Shown here: one piece after another, positions 9,190 through 16,456 of the stretch
How the letters are laid out: the number at the start of each line of letters is the position of its first letter
Numbering within the stretch: the first letter of the stretch is position 1
Source: Verrucomicrobiota bacterium
Lineage (GTDB): Bacteria > Verrucomicrobiota > Verrucomicrobiia > Opitutales > Opitutaceae
Assembly (NCBI GenBank): GCA_019136515.1
Contig: JAGVUB010000139.1
Location: 1-52,419, forward strand
Length of the DNA: 52,419 bases
Direction of reading: 5' to 3'
The notes under the pieces: generated by a model
Database searches by the model: none
Seen by the model: only the letters and a program-made list of their open reading frames with translations
What the model was told of the DNA's origin: nothing
Translations under genes and position numbers: made by a program

Positions 9190-10473
9190 ATGGATACCGA
9201 TCTCGCCACCACCGTCCGCCAGCTCGCCGAGGCCGCCCGCGCCGCCTCGCTGACACTGGCCGTCGCCACGACCGAGGCCAAGAACCGCGCGCTCACCGCG
9301 CTCGCCGCGAAGATCGAGTCCTCCATCCCGGCGCTCATCGCCGCCAACGCCAAGGACCTCGAGGCCGGCCGCGCCGCCGGTCTCTCCTCCGCGATGCTCG
9401 ACCGCCTCACGCTCAACGACGCCCGCATCCGCCAGATGGCCCAGGGCGTGCGCGAGATCGTCGCCCTGCCCGATCCCGTCGGCACCGAGCTTGAGCGCAC
9501 CCTCCGCCCCAACGGCCTGGTCATCCGCAAGGTCCGCGTGCCGATCGGCGTCATCGGCATCATCTACGAGTCGCGTCCCAACGTCACCGTCGACTGCGCC
9601 GCGCTGTGCCTGAAGGCCGGCGACGCCACCATCCTGCGCGGCGGCAAGGAGGCCTTCCACAGCAACACCGCGCTGGCCGCCCTCATCTCCGAGGCGCTCG
9701 CCGCCGCCGGCCTGCCCGCCACCGCCGTCCAGCTCATCCCCACCACCGACCGCGCCGCGCTCAACACGCTCCTCAAACTCAACGACCTCGTCCACTGCCT
9801 CATCCCCCGCGGCGGCGAGGCGCTCATCCGCTTCGTCACGGAGAATTCCTCCATCCCCGTCATCAAGCACTACAAGGGCGTCTGCTTCCTCTACATCGAC
9901 CGCGCCGCCGACCTCGCGCTCGCCGAGCCCCTGCTCGTCAACGCCAAGGTCCAGCGCCCCAGCGCCTGCAACGCCGCCGAGCAGCTCCTCGTCCACCGCG
10001 ACATCGCCGCCACCGCACTGCCCCGCCTCGCGCAGGCCCTCCAGTCCGCGCGCCCCGGCGGGGTGGAGCTGCGTTGCGATGCCGCCTCGGCCGCGATCCT
10101 CGCCGCCGCCGGCGTGCCGGCCAAGCCCGCCACCGCCGAGGACTACCGCACCGAGTTTCTCGACTACATCCTCGCCGTGCGCGTCGTCGACTCGCTCGAG
10201 GCCGCCATCGCCACCATCAACCGCGACAGCTCCAACCACAGCGACGCCATCGTCACCGCCGACGAGTCCGCCGCCCGCCGTTTCCAGGCCGAGGTCGACT
10301 CCGCCACCGTGTACTGGAACGCCAGCACACGCTTCACCGACGGCTTCGAGTTCGGCCTCGGCGCCGAGATCGGCATCTCCACCGACCGCCTCCATGCCCG
10401 CGGCCCGATGGGTCTGGCCGAGTTGTGCAGCTACAAGTTCGTAATCGACGGCACCGGCCAGGTCCGCCGCTGA
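9190..10473 (+). CDS. proA: glutamate-5-semialdehyde dehydrogenase (gamma-glutamyl phosphate reductase) ProA
   Basis: ProA reduces gamma-glutamyl phosphate to glutamate-5-semialdehyde with NADPH, the second step of proline synthesis. The 427-residue length is usual for the family. Recognisable blocks are IGVIGIIYESRPNVTVD (Rossmann/NAD site), ILRGGKEAFHSN, KHYKGVCFLYID, and QRPSACNAAEQLLVH with the catalytic Cys in the SACNA context. The C-terminal NASTRFTDGFEFGLGAEIGISTDRLHARGPMGL signature, quoted here only by its ends NASTRF and RGPMGL, is intact. No proB is next to it, so the kinase must be encoded elsewhere. A LysE-type exporter follows after 31 bp and may be co-transcribed. Confidence 0.97.
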   Translation: MDTDLATTVRQLAEAARAASLTLAVATTEAKNRALTALAAKIESSIPALIAANAKDLEAGRAAGLSSAMLDRLTLNDARIRQMAQGVREIVALPDPVGTELERTLRPNGLVIRKVRVPIGVIGIIYESRPNVTVDCAALCLKAGDATILRGGKEAFHSNTALAALISEALAAAGLPATAVQLIPTTDRAALNTLLKLNDLVHCLIPRGGEALIRFVTENSSIPVIKHYKGVCFLYIDRAADLALAEPLLVNAKVQRPSACNAAEQLLVHRDIAATALPRLAQALQSARPGGVELRCDAASAAILAAAGVPAKPATAEDYRTEFLDYILAVRVVDSLEAAIATINRDSSNHSDAIVTADESAARRFQAEVDSATVYWNASTRFTDGFEFGLGAEIGISTDRLHARGPMGLAELCSYKFVIDGTGQVRR

Positions 10474-10504
10474 ACGCCCGGCCACGACACCTCCTTCCGC
10501 GAGC

Positions 10505-11140
10505 ATGGACTGGAAGATACCCCTCATCGGCTTGGCCATCGGCTTCGGCATGTCCGTGCCCGTCGGCCCCGTCGGCCTGCTGGTCTTCCGCCGCTCGCTC
10601 CTGCACCACGCCCGCGCCGGCATCATCACCGGCCTGGGCGCCGCGCTGGCCGATGCCCTCCTCTGCTCGATCCTCGCGTTCGGCATCTCCTCCGTCTCCG
10701 ATTTCTTCGCCAACCACACCCGCCTGCTCGAAAACGTCGGCGGCTTCGTGCTCCTGGCGATCGGCTACATCGTCTGGCACACCTCCCCGCCCAGGGAGAT
10801 GCCGAAGACCCCGACCCCGCGGCCCGGCTGGTTCGGCGCCTTCTCCACCTCGCTGCTGATCACGATCGGCAACCCGATGACACTCGTCGGCGCCACGGCC
10901 ATCTTCGCCGGCTTCGCCGTCGCCGCGCGCCTCGGCAACCACTTCGACGCCCTGCTGCTCGTGTGCGGCATCTTCTGCGGCTCGACCCTCTGGTGGGTGA
11001 TTCTCAGCGCCCTCGCCAGCCGCCTGCGCGACAAGGCCAGCGGCTACTGGATGCGCCGTCTCAACCAGGGCTGCGGCATCGCCGTCGCCGTCTTCGGTCT
11101 CGTGCAGATCGCCCGCGTGCTCATCGCCGCTTGCCGTTGA
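10505..11140 (+). CDS. LysE/RhtB family amino-acid exporter
   Basis: A 211-residue integral membrane protein with about six hydrophobic helices, typical in size for the LysE/RhtB superfamily. The family signature is near the N-terminus: GFGMSVPVGPVGLLVFRRSL, then GLGAALADALLCSILAFG. The conserved NP in TIGNPMTLVGATAIFAG is also present. Such proteins export amino acids or related small molecules with the proton-motive force; the substrate cannot be read from sequence. It sits 31 bp after proA and 54 bp before a threonine-aldolase-like gene, so the three may form an amino-acid-related transcription unit. Confidence 0.85.
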   Translation: MDWKIPLIGLAIGFGMSVPVGPVGLLVFRRSLLHHARAGIITGLGAALADALLCSILAFGISSVSDFFANHTRLLENVGGFVLLAIGYIVWHTSPPREMPKTPTPRPGWFGAFSTSLLITIGNPMTLVGATAIFAGFAVAARLGNHFDALLLVCGIFCGSTLWWVILSALASRLRDKASGYWMRRLNQGCGIAVAVFGLVQIARVLIAACR

Positions 11141-11194
11141 TCCGCTGACTCGCCGCTTGCCCGGGCGCCCACCCCGGCGGACGATCGCCCCACC

Positions 11195-12274
11195 ATGAGC
11201 GATTCCGCCGCGCCGACCACCCGCACCGACTCCGCCCCCGGCGCCCGCTACGACTTCGCCAGCGACAACACCGCCGGCATCTGCCCCGAGGCCTGGGCCG
11301 CCCTCGCCGCCGCCAACACCGGCGCCCTGCCCTCCTACGGCAACGACGAATGGACCACCCGCGCCGCCGACCTCATCCGCGAAACCTTCGCCACCGACTG
11401 CGAGGTGTTTTTCGTCTTCAACGGCACCGCCGCCAACTCCCTCGCACTGGCCGCGCTCTGCCAGAGCTACCACAGCGTGATCTGCCACGAACTCGCCCAT
11501 TGCGAGACCGACGAATGCGGCGCGCCCGAGTTCTTCTCCAACGGCACCAAGCTCCTCACCGCCGCCGGCGAGCTCGGCCGCCTCGAGATCCGCCACGTCG
11601 AGGCGCTCATCACCAAGCGCACCGATATCCATTTCCCGAAGCCGCGCGTGCTCTCCCTCACCCAGTCCACCGAGGTCGGCACCGTCTACAAGCCCGGCGA
11701 GATCCGCGCCCTCTGCGACCTCGCACACCGCCACGGCCTCGCCGTGCACATGGACGGCGCCCGCTTCGCCAACGCCTTCGCCTCGCTCGGCGGCACGCCC
11801 GCCGACCTCACCTGGAAGGCCGGCGTCGACGTGCTCTGCCTCGGCGGCACCAAGAACGGCATGTCCGCCGGCGAGGCGGTCGTCTTCTTCCGCCGCGATC
11901 TGGCTCGGGAGTTCGAATACCGCTGCAAGCAGGCCGGCCAGCTCTGCTCCAAGATGCGTTTCCTCTCCGCCCAATGGGTCGAGATGCTCAAGGACGGCGC
12001 CTGGCTGCGCCACGCCGCCCACGCCAACGCCTGCGCCCGGCGCCTCGAGACCGGCCTGCGCGACATCCCGCACTTCCGCGTGATGCTGCCCGTCGAGGCC
12101 AACGGCGTGTTCGTCGAGATGCCGCCCGCCGTCGCCGCCGCGCTGCGCGCCAAAGGCTGGTTCTTCTACAGCTTCATCGGCGCCCACGGCTACCGCCTCA
12201 TGAACTCCTGGGCCGGCCGCCCCGAGACGATCGACGCCTTCCTTGCCGACGCCCGCGCCGCGGCCGCCCCGTAG
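11195..12274 (+). CDS. threonine aldolase family PLP-dependent lyase
   Basis: A 359-residue fold-type I PLP enzyme of the beta-eliminating lyase/threonine aldolase family, which cleaves L-threonine or allo-threonine to glycine and acetaldehyde. The N-terminal block DFASDNTAGICPEAW and YGNDEWT match the family start. FNGTAANSLAL forms the phosphate-binding site, MDGARFANAFASLG carries the Asp that pairs with the PLP ring, and Lys220 in CLGGTKNGM is the expected Schiff-base lysine. It follows the LysE-type exporter by 54 bp on the same strand. Phenylserine aldolase or a related specificity is possible, because several PLP lyases share this signature. Confidence 0.88.
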   Translation: MSDSAAPTTRTDSAPGARYDFASDNTAGICPEAWAALAAANTGALPSYGNDEWTTRAADLIRETFATDCEVFFVFNGTAANSLALAALCQSYHSVICHELAHCETDECGAPEFFSNGTKLLTAAGELGRLEIRHVEALITKRTDIHFPKPRVLSLTQSTEVGTVYKPGEIRALCDLAHRHGLAVHMDGARFANAFASLGGTPADLTWKAGVDVLCLGGTKNGMSAGEAVVFFRRDLAREFEYRCKQAGQLCSKMRFLSAQWVEMLKDGAWLRHAAHANACARRLETGLRDIPHFRVMLPVEANGVFVEMPPAVAAALRAKGWFFYSFIGAHGYRLMNSWAGRPETIDAFLADARAAAAP

Positions 12275-12287
12275 CCGTTCGCGTCCC

Positions 12288-12311
12288 GTAGCCGCGTTCG
12301 TGAGAACGCGG
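12288..12311 (+). repeat. GTAG-headed hairpin (REP-like)
   Basis: GTAG at 12288-12291 is followed directly by a perfect 8-bp stem CCGCGTTC/GAACGCGG (12292-12299 with 12304-12311) with a GTGA loop. It lies just after the threonine-aldolase-like gene. The same GTAG-stem design with an unrelated stem occurs at about 165-188, 4175-4247, 14227-14292 and 39619-39643. A separate inverted repeat ATAGGTC/GACCTAT is at 12341-12360. There is no T-tract, so an intrinsic terminator is not claimed. Confidence 0.65.
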
Positions 12312-12410
12312 AGTTCGTCGCCATTCGTCCCCTTCCTCCCATAGGTCCCATTCGACCTATGCGACCTATCCTTCGCCTGTGATCCGCGTCACGCGCTCCG
12401 CGATCCGCCC

Positions 12411-12446
12411 AATCGCAAATCGGCAATCCCCAATCGAAAATCACTC
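12411..12446. repeat. A/T-containing short repeats abutting a stop codon
   Basis: Degenerate copies of AATCGNAAATC and CAATCCCC (AATCGCAAATC, GGCAATCCCC, AATCGAAAATC at 12432-12442) run into the stop codon of the minus-strand DUF192 gene. The same AATCGAAAATC occurs at 307-317 and 352-362, again just beyond the stop of a minus-strand gene. The element is low in GC compared with its surroundings. Its function is unknown. Confidence 0.6.
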
Positions 12447-12971
12447 GATCCCGAACCGGCGCGGCTCGAAGCCGCGCGCCTTGAGCGCCGCCTTCAGCGC
12501 GGCGAGATCGAGCTTCGCCCCCGGCTTCACCGCGTGGTCGCGGTACCAGTTCTGGTTCATCTCGACCGCGAACTGGATCTCCGCGCTGTGCGAGCGCACC
12601 GTCCGCTCGTCGCGCGGGAACATCGGCCGCACCTCGCGCAGCTCGCCCGTCGCATCGAAGAAACCGATATCGAGCGGGAGCAGCGTGTTGCGCATCCAGA
12701 AGCTCATCTGCTGCGGCCGCGCATAGACGAAGACCATGCCCTCGTCGGCGCCCAGCGCCGTCCGCTCCATCAGGCCGCGCTGCTGCTCGCCCTGCCGCAC
12801 CGCGATCTGGAGACGCACCGGCTGCCCGCCGATCTTCAGCGCGAAATAGTCCGCCACCGTCTTCTCCTCCGCCACCGCCGGCTCCCCGCCACAGCCGGGC
12901 AGCACCGCCAACCCGGTTAACACGGCGAGACCGAACGAGAGCGGAACGAGAACACGACGGATTTTCGACAT
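12441..12971 (-). CDS. DUF192 family lipoprotein
   Basis: A 176-residue protein with a lipoprotein signal peptide: basic start MSKIRR, a hydrophobic core, and lipobox LPGC placing the lipidated Cys at about residue 27. The mature domain matches DUF192: LMERTALGADEGMVFVYARPQQMSFWMRNTLLPLDIGFFD, seen through its core motifs GLMERT, GMVFV and FWMRNT. DUF192 proteins are small beta-rich secreted or surface proteins without an agreed biochemical function. It is divergent from the M24 peptidase gene, with only 24 bp between the annotated starts, so the two promoters must overlap the coding ends. Confidence 0.85.
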   Translation of the reverse strand: MSKIRRVLVPLSFGLAVLTGLAVLPGCGGEPAVAEEKTVADYFALKIGGQPVRLQIAVRQGEQQRGLMERTALGADEGMVFVYARPQQMSFWMRNTLLPLDIGFFDATGELREVRPMFPRDERTVRSHSAEIQFAVEMNQNWYRDHAVKPGAKLDLAALKAALKARGFEPRRFGIE

Positions 12972-12995
12972 GGCGGAAGCGGGATTGCGCGCAGC

Positions 12996-14174
12996 ATGCC
13001 GGCACCTACGCTGCGCGCAAAACGTTTTCCCGTGGCCAAATCATCCGCTCCCTCCCCGCTGCTCTACGCCGACTCCGAACGCGACGCCAACCAGCTTTAC
13101 TTCACCGGCATCTCCGTGCCCGACGCCTTCCTCGCCTTCGGCGTGGGCCGCAAAAAGTACGGTGTCTTCAACGCCCTCGAGTTCGCCCGCGCCCGGAAGG
13201 AGTCCGCGCTCGACGTCGTGCTCTCGCTCGAGGAGTGGCGCGAGCGCGCCGCCAAACGTTTCCCGGCAGCCGAGAAGATCGGCATCGCCGAGATCGTCGC
13301 CACGCTCGCCCGCGAGTTCGGCCTCAAGCGCTTTGTCGTGCCCGAGGATTTCCCGGCCAAGCTCGCCTTCGATCTCTTCGACCTCGGGCTGGCGATCGGC
13401 TTCGCCGACGGCTCGTTCTTCCCCGAACGCGACCTGAAGAAACCCGCCGAGCTCGCCGCCATCCGCGAGGGCAACCGCTGCAGCGCCCTCGGTTTCACCG
13501 CCGTCGAGCGCATCCTGAAATCCAGCACCATCAAAGGCGGCTACGTCCATTTCGAGGGCAAGAGGCTCACCTCCGAGCGCCTCAGGTTCGCCATCGAGAC
13601 CGCCTGCCTCGCGGCCGGCGCCGTCTCGTCGAACACCATCGTCGCCGCCGGCGACCAGGCGTGCGACCCGCACTGCCGCGGCACCGGTCCGATCCGCGCC
13701 CACGACCTGATCATCGTCGACATCTTCCCCCGCGTGACCGCCACCGGTTACCACGGCGACATGACGCGCACCTATCTCAAGGGCCGCGCCAGCGACGCCC
13801 AGCGCAAGCTCGTCGCCACCGTGCGCGCCGGCCAGCAACTCGGCCTGCAGACCATCCGCGCCGGCCTCAACGGCCGCAAAGTCCACGAGGCCATCACCGC
13901 CCTCTTCGACAAGGAAGGCTTCAGGACCACCCGCGACGAACACGGCTCGCGCGGTTTCTTCCACGGCACCGGCCACGGCCTCGGTCTCGCGGTGCACGAG
14001 TACCCGCGCGTCTCCGCCGTCGACAACATCCTCAAGAAGGGCCACGTCGTCACCGTGGAGCCAGGACTCTACTACCCCGGTCTCGGCGGCTGCCGCATCG
14101 AGGACGTCGTCGTCGTGACCGCCACCGGCAACGAGCTGCTCTCGAAGCACCCGTACCGCTGGGAGATCGCCTAG
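12996..14174 (+). CDS. M24 family metallopeptidase (Xaa-Pro aminopeptidase-like)
   Basis: A 392-residue two-domain M24 enzyme: a creatinase-like N-domain and a pita-bread catalytic domain. All five metal ligands are visible: Asp242 (IIVDIF), Asp255 (HGDMTR), His327 (GTGHGLG), Glu355 (VEPGLYY) and Glu369 (RIEDVV). Such enzymes remove N-terminal residues before proline or hydrolyse dipeptides with Xaa-Pro. The protein is shorter than typical aminopeptidase P (about 440). An in-frame GTG at 13032 would give a start 12 residues later and leave more room for the divergent DUF192 promoter. The start is therefore uncertain, but the function is well supported. Confidence 0.88.
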   Translation: MPAPTLRAKRFPVAKSSAPSPLLYADSERDANQLYFTGISVPDAFLAFGVGRKKYGVFNALEFARARKESALDVVLSLEEWRERAAKRFPAAEKIGIAEIVATLAREFGLKRFVVPEDFPAKLAFDLFDLGLAIGFADGSFFPERDLKKPAELAAIREGNRCSALGFTAVERILKSSTIKGGYVHFEGKRLTSERLRFAIETACLAAGAVSSNTIVAAGDQACDPHCRGTGPIRAHDLIIVDIFPRVTATGYHGDMTRTYLKGRASDAQRKLVATVRAGQQLGLQTIRAGLNGRKVHEAITALFDKEGFRTTRDEHGSRGFFHGTGHGLGLAVHEYPRVSAVDNILKKGHVVTVEPGLYYPGLGGCRIEDVVVVTATGNELLSKHPYRWEIA

Positions 14175-14226
14175 CGTCCGGTTGCCGCGTGAGACGCCCC
14201 TCGCCGTTCCAGCCCGCATTCCCCGC

Positions 14227-14292
14227 GATCGGTCAAAGACCGGTCCTACCTGCCGGCATGCCCAGCTCGTAGGTCCGGTCTCCGACCGGACC
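14227..14292. repeat. inverted pair of GTAG-headed hairpins (REPIN/BIME-like)
   Basis: Two elements face in opposite directions. The right one reads GTAG (14269-14272), sharing its last G with a perfect 9-bp stem GGTCCGGTC/GACCGGACC (14272-14280 with 14284-14292, loop TCC). The left one is on the minus strand: CTAC (14246-14249) preceded by a CGGTC/GACCG hairpin (about 14230-14242, loop AAA), with an imperfect outer stem. Paired inverted units are how REP sequences are organised in BIMEs/REPINs. The pair lies in the spacer before the MutM-like gene. Confidence 0.68.
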
Positions 14293-14358
14293 CGGCGGGT
14301 GCGTTCCGCGCGCATCTCCCACCGACAACCGTCCACTGTTCACCGCCCACCGGCTACC

Positions 14359-15186
14359 ATGCCCGAGCTCGCCGAGGTTGAGTTCTTCCGCCGCCGCTGG
14401 AACCCCGGACTCGGGCAACGCATCGTCGCCGTCGCGGTACATTCCCGCGCCCGCGTCTTCCGCGGCGCGCCGACCTCGGCCATCGTCTCCGCGCTCCGCG
14501 GCCAGACGCTGCTCTCCTCCTCCGCCGCCGCCAAACACCTGCTCTTCCGTTTCAGCGGCGACACTTGGCTCGGCATCCATCTCGACATGAGCGGTGAGCT
14601 GCTCGTGCGCCCGGCCGATCATCGCCCCGGCAAGCACGACCACGTCGTCCTCCGCACCACCACGCACGCCCTCGTCTCCGCCGACCCACGCATGTTCGGC
14701 CGCGTCGACCTGCACCGTGGCACCGAGCCGCCGCCATGGTGGACCGCGCTCGCACCGCCGCTCCTGTCGCCAGAGTTCACCGCCACCGCCGTGGCCGAGT
14801 TCCGCCGCCGCCGAGCCCGCGCGCCGCTCAAGGCCGTGCTGCTCCTGCAGGAACGCTTCCCCGGCGTGGGCAACTGGATGGCCGACGAGATCCTCTGGCG
14901 CGCTGCGCTCCACCCGCGCCGTCTCGCCGGCTCGCTCACGCCCGCCGAAGTCCGCACGCTGTGGCGCGAGTGCTGCCGGGTCGCCCGCCTCGCGCTCGCC
15001 ACCATCGCCGGCCGCACCGAGGCCGACACTCCGCCCGATCTCAACGTCCGCATCCCCGACACCTGGCTCTTCAACCACCGCTGGCGCGACGGCGGCCGCT
15101 GCCCACGCACCGGGTGTCCCCTCGTGCGCGAGGAAATCGGCGGCCGCACCACCTGCTGGTCTCCCGCGCGGCAAAAGCTAACGTAG
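14359..15186 (+). CDS. mutM: Fpg/Nei (MutM)-family DNA glycosylase with a degenerate zinc finger
   Basis: A 275-residue base-excision repair glycosylase/AP-lyase that removes oxidised bases such as 8-oxoguanine. The N-terminal MPELAEVE gives the catalytic Pro2 and Glu3. GIHLDMSG, DPRMFGRV and the helix-two-turn-helix block FPGVGNWMADEILWRA are conserved. The C-terminal zinc finger is altered: FNHRWRDGGRCPRTGCPL and GGRTTCWSPARQ keep the DNA-contacting Arg context, but the usual CxxC spacing and the fourth Cys of CPxCQ are missing. The gene follows a spacer with REP-like repeats, and the ATG at 14359 fits the invariant family start. The assignment as MutM rather than Nei is likely but not certain. 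Confidence 0.88.
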   Translation: MPELAEVEFFRRRWNPGLGQRIVAVAVHSRARVFRGAPTSAIVSALRGQTLLSSSAAAKHLLFRFSGDTWLGIHLDMSGELLVRPADHRPGKHDHVVLRTTTHALVSADPRMFGRVDLHRGTEPPPWWTALAPPLLSPEFTATAVAEFRRRRARAPLKAVLLLQERFPGVGNWMADEILWRAALHPRRLAGSLTPAEVRTLWRECCRVARLALATIAGRTEADTPPDLNVRIPDTWLFNHRWRDGGRCPRTGCPLVREEIGGRTTCWSPARQKLT

Positions 15187-15419
15187 CCTCCGGCGGAAGG
15201 GTGAACCTGCCTGCTCTGCTGCACAGTAGAGTTCCTGGTGAGCCGAACCTCCGCCGGCTTCGCGCTTCATCGATCGCCGTCGAACGGCTCACCGGTTCCT
15301 CCGCTCGGCAGAATCTCCGAGCAGCGTACGCCTCTGCCGCGAAATCGACACGCGTGCCGTCATCCACCGGATTTCCCACTTCCGCCTTCGGCCTTCCGTC
15401 CTCAGTCTGCCCGGCGCAC

Positions 15420-15448
15420 TCCGCAATCCGCATTCCGCAATCCGCATT
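15420..15448 (+). repeat. 29-bp spacer repeat, copy 1 (upstream of tlyA)
   Basis: A two-fold internal repeat of CCGCAATCCGCATT ends 6 bp before the tlyA ATG. The same 29 bases occur without mismatch at 39838-39866, 4 bp before nuoN. In both places the repeat occupies the position where a ribosome-binding site would lie, and no purine-rich site is visible. The preceding 15187-15419 stretch has no recognised gene. Confidence 0.8.
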
Positions 15449-15454
15449 CGCTCC

Positions 15455-16198
15455 ATGGCCGGCAAACAACGTCTCGATGAACTGCTCGTCGCTCGCGGAC
15501 TCGCCGCCTCGCGTTCGCAGGCGCAGGCGCTCATCCGCGCCGGCAAGGTCCGCCACGGCACCGAGCGGCTCGACAAGCCGGGCAAGGACTACCCGGTCGA
15601 CCTCGCGATCGAGATCGAACGGCCGCCGCGCTTCGTGAGCCGCGGCGGAGAGAAACTCGCCGGCGCCCTCGAGCATTTCCAGCTCTCGCTCACCGGCGCC
15701 CACGTGCTCGACATCGGCGCCTCCACCGGCGGCTTCACCGACTGCGCGCTCCAGGCCGGCGCCGCGGATGTCGTCTGCGTCGATGTCGGCCGCGCCCAGC
15801 TCCACGGCAAGCTCCGCGCCGACCCACGCGTGACCAACCTCGAGCAGATCAACGCCCGCGAGCTCCGCGCCGAGCAGCTTCCACGCGCCGAATACGACGC
15901 GATCGTGATCGATGTCTCCTTTATCTCCCTCCGCTCGATCCTGCCGCCGGCCTGGCCGTTGCTCAAAGCAGGCGGCGTGCTCGTCGCCCTCGTGAAACCG
16001 CAGTTCGAGGCCGGCAAGGCCGAGGCCGACAAGGGCCAGGGCGTGATCCGCGATCCGGCGGTGCATGCCCGCGTCGTCGCCGATGTGACCGCCGTCGCCG
16101 CCGTGCTGCCCGGCGTGACCGTGCTCGGCACGATGGACTCGCCCCTCACCGGCGCCGACGGCAACCGCGAGTTCCTCCTCGCCCTGCGCAAGCAGTGA
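15455..16198 (+). CDS. tlyA: TlyA family rRNA 2'-O-methyltransferase
   Basis: A 247-residue protein with an N-terminal S4 RNA-binding domain (RLDELLVARGLAASRSQAQ, residues 5-23, and the following KVRHG) and a C-terminal FtsJ-like SAM methyltransferase domain with VLDIGASTGGFTDCAL as motif I. The conserved DVGRAQLHGKLR and VKPQFEAG are present. TlyA proteins methylate 2'-hydroxyls in 16S and/or 23S rRNA, which affects capreomycin sensitivity in mycobacteria; older annotations call them hemolysin A. The length is normal. The leader consists of a spacer repeat rather than a Shine-Dalgarno site. Confidence 0.93.
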   Translation: MAGKQRLDELLVARGLAASRSQAQALIRAGKVRHGTERLDKPGKDYPVDLAIEIERPPRFVSRGGEKLAGALEHFQLSLTGAHVLDIGASTGGFTDCALQAGAADVVCVDVGRAQLHGKLRADPRVTNLEQINARELRAEQLPRAEYDAIVIDVSFISLRSILPPAWPLLKAGGVLVALVKPQFEAGKAEADKGQGVIRDPAVHARVVADVTAVAAVLPGVTVLGTMDSPLTGADGNREFLLALRKQ

Positions 16199-16220
16199 CC
16201 GCTTCGCGCCCCCCACCAAA

Positions 16221-16361
16221 GACGCAGATCCGTGTCGCGATCGGACAGAATTTTGCGTCCTCGTCTCACTCCCCGTCCCGGCGATCTTCACTCGGAACAA
16301 CCCTGCGACGAGATCGGGGAAGACGCAAAACACTGTCGCGGTCGGACGGAAATTTGCGTCT
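16221..16361. repeat. pair of 40-bp imperfect repeats with inverted ends
   Basis: Units at 16221-16260 and 16322-16361 match at 32 of 40 positions. Each begins GACGCA and ends TGCGTC, forming terminal inverted repeats; in the second unit this extends to AGACGCAAA/TTTGCGTCT. Each has a core TGTCGCGRTCGGAC. The units are direct repeats offset by 101 bp in the tlyA-nadK spacer. They could be small palindromic mobile elements or protein-binding sites. Confidence 0.75.
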
Positions 16362-16456
16362 TCTTCGCCGCCGGCTTCCACGCGCCCGAAGTTGAGGTGA
16401 AGTCGCGCCCCTCGGCGCTCGCCAACCTCGGCGCCCTCCCTACGCTACCGTCCCCG

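Noticed and set aside
15187-15419. Degraded gene upstream of tlyA
   Set aside because: Short frames exist but none shows a domain, codon bias or a recognisable fragment; it looks like ordinary spacer ending in repeats.
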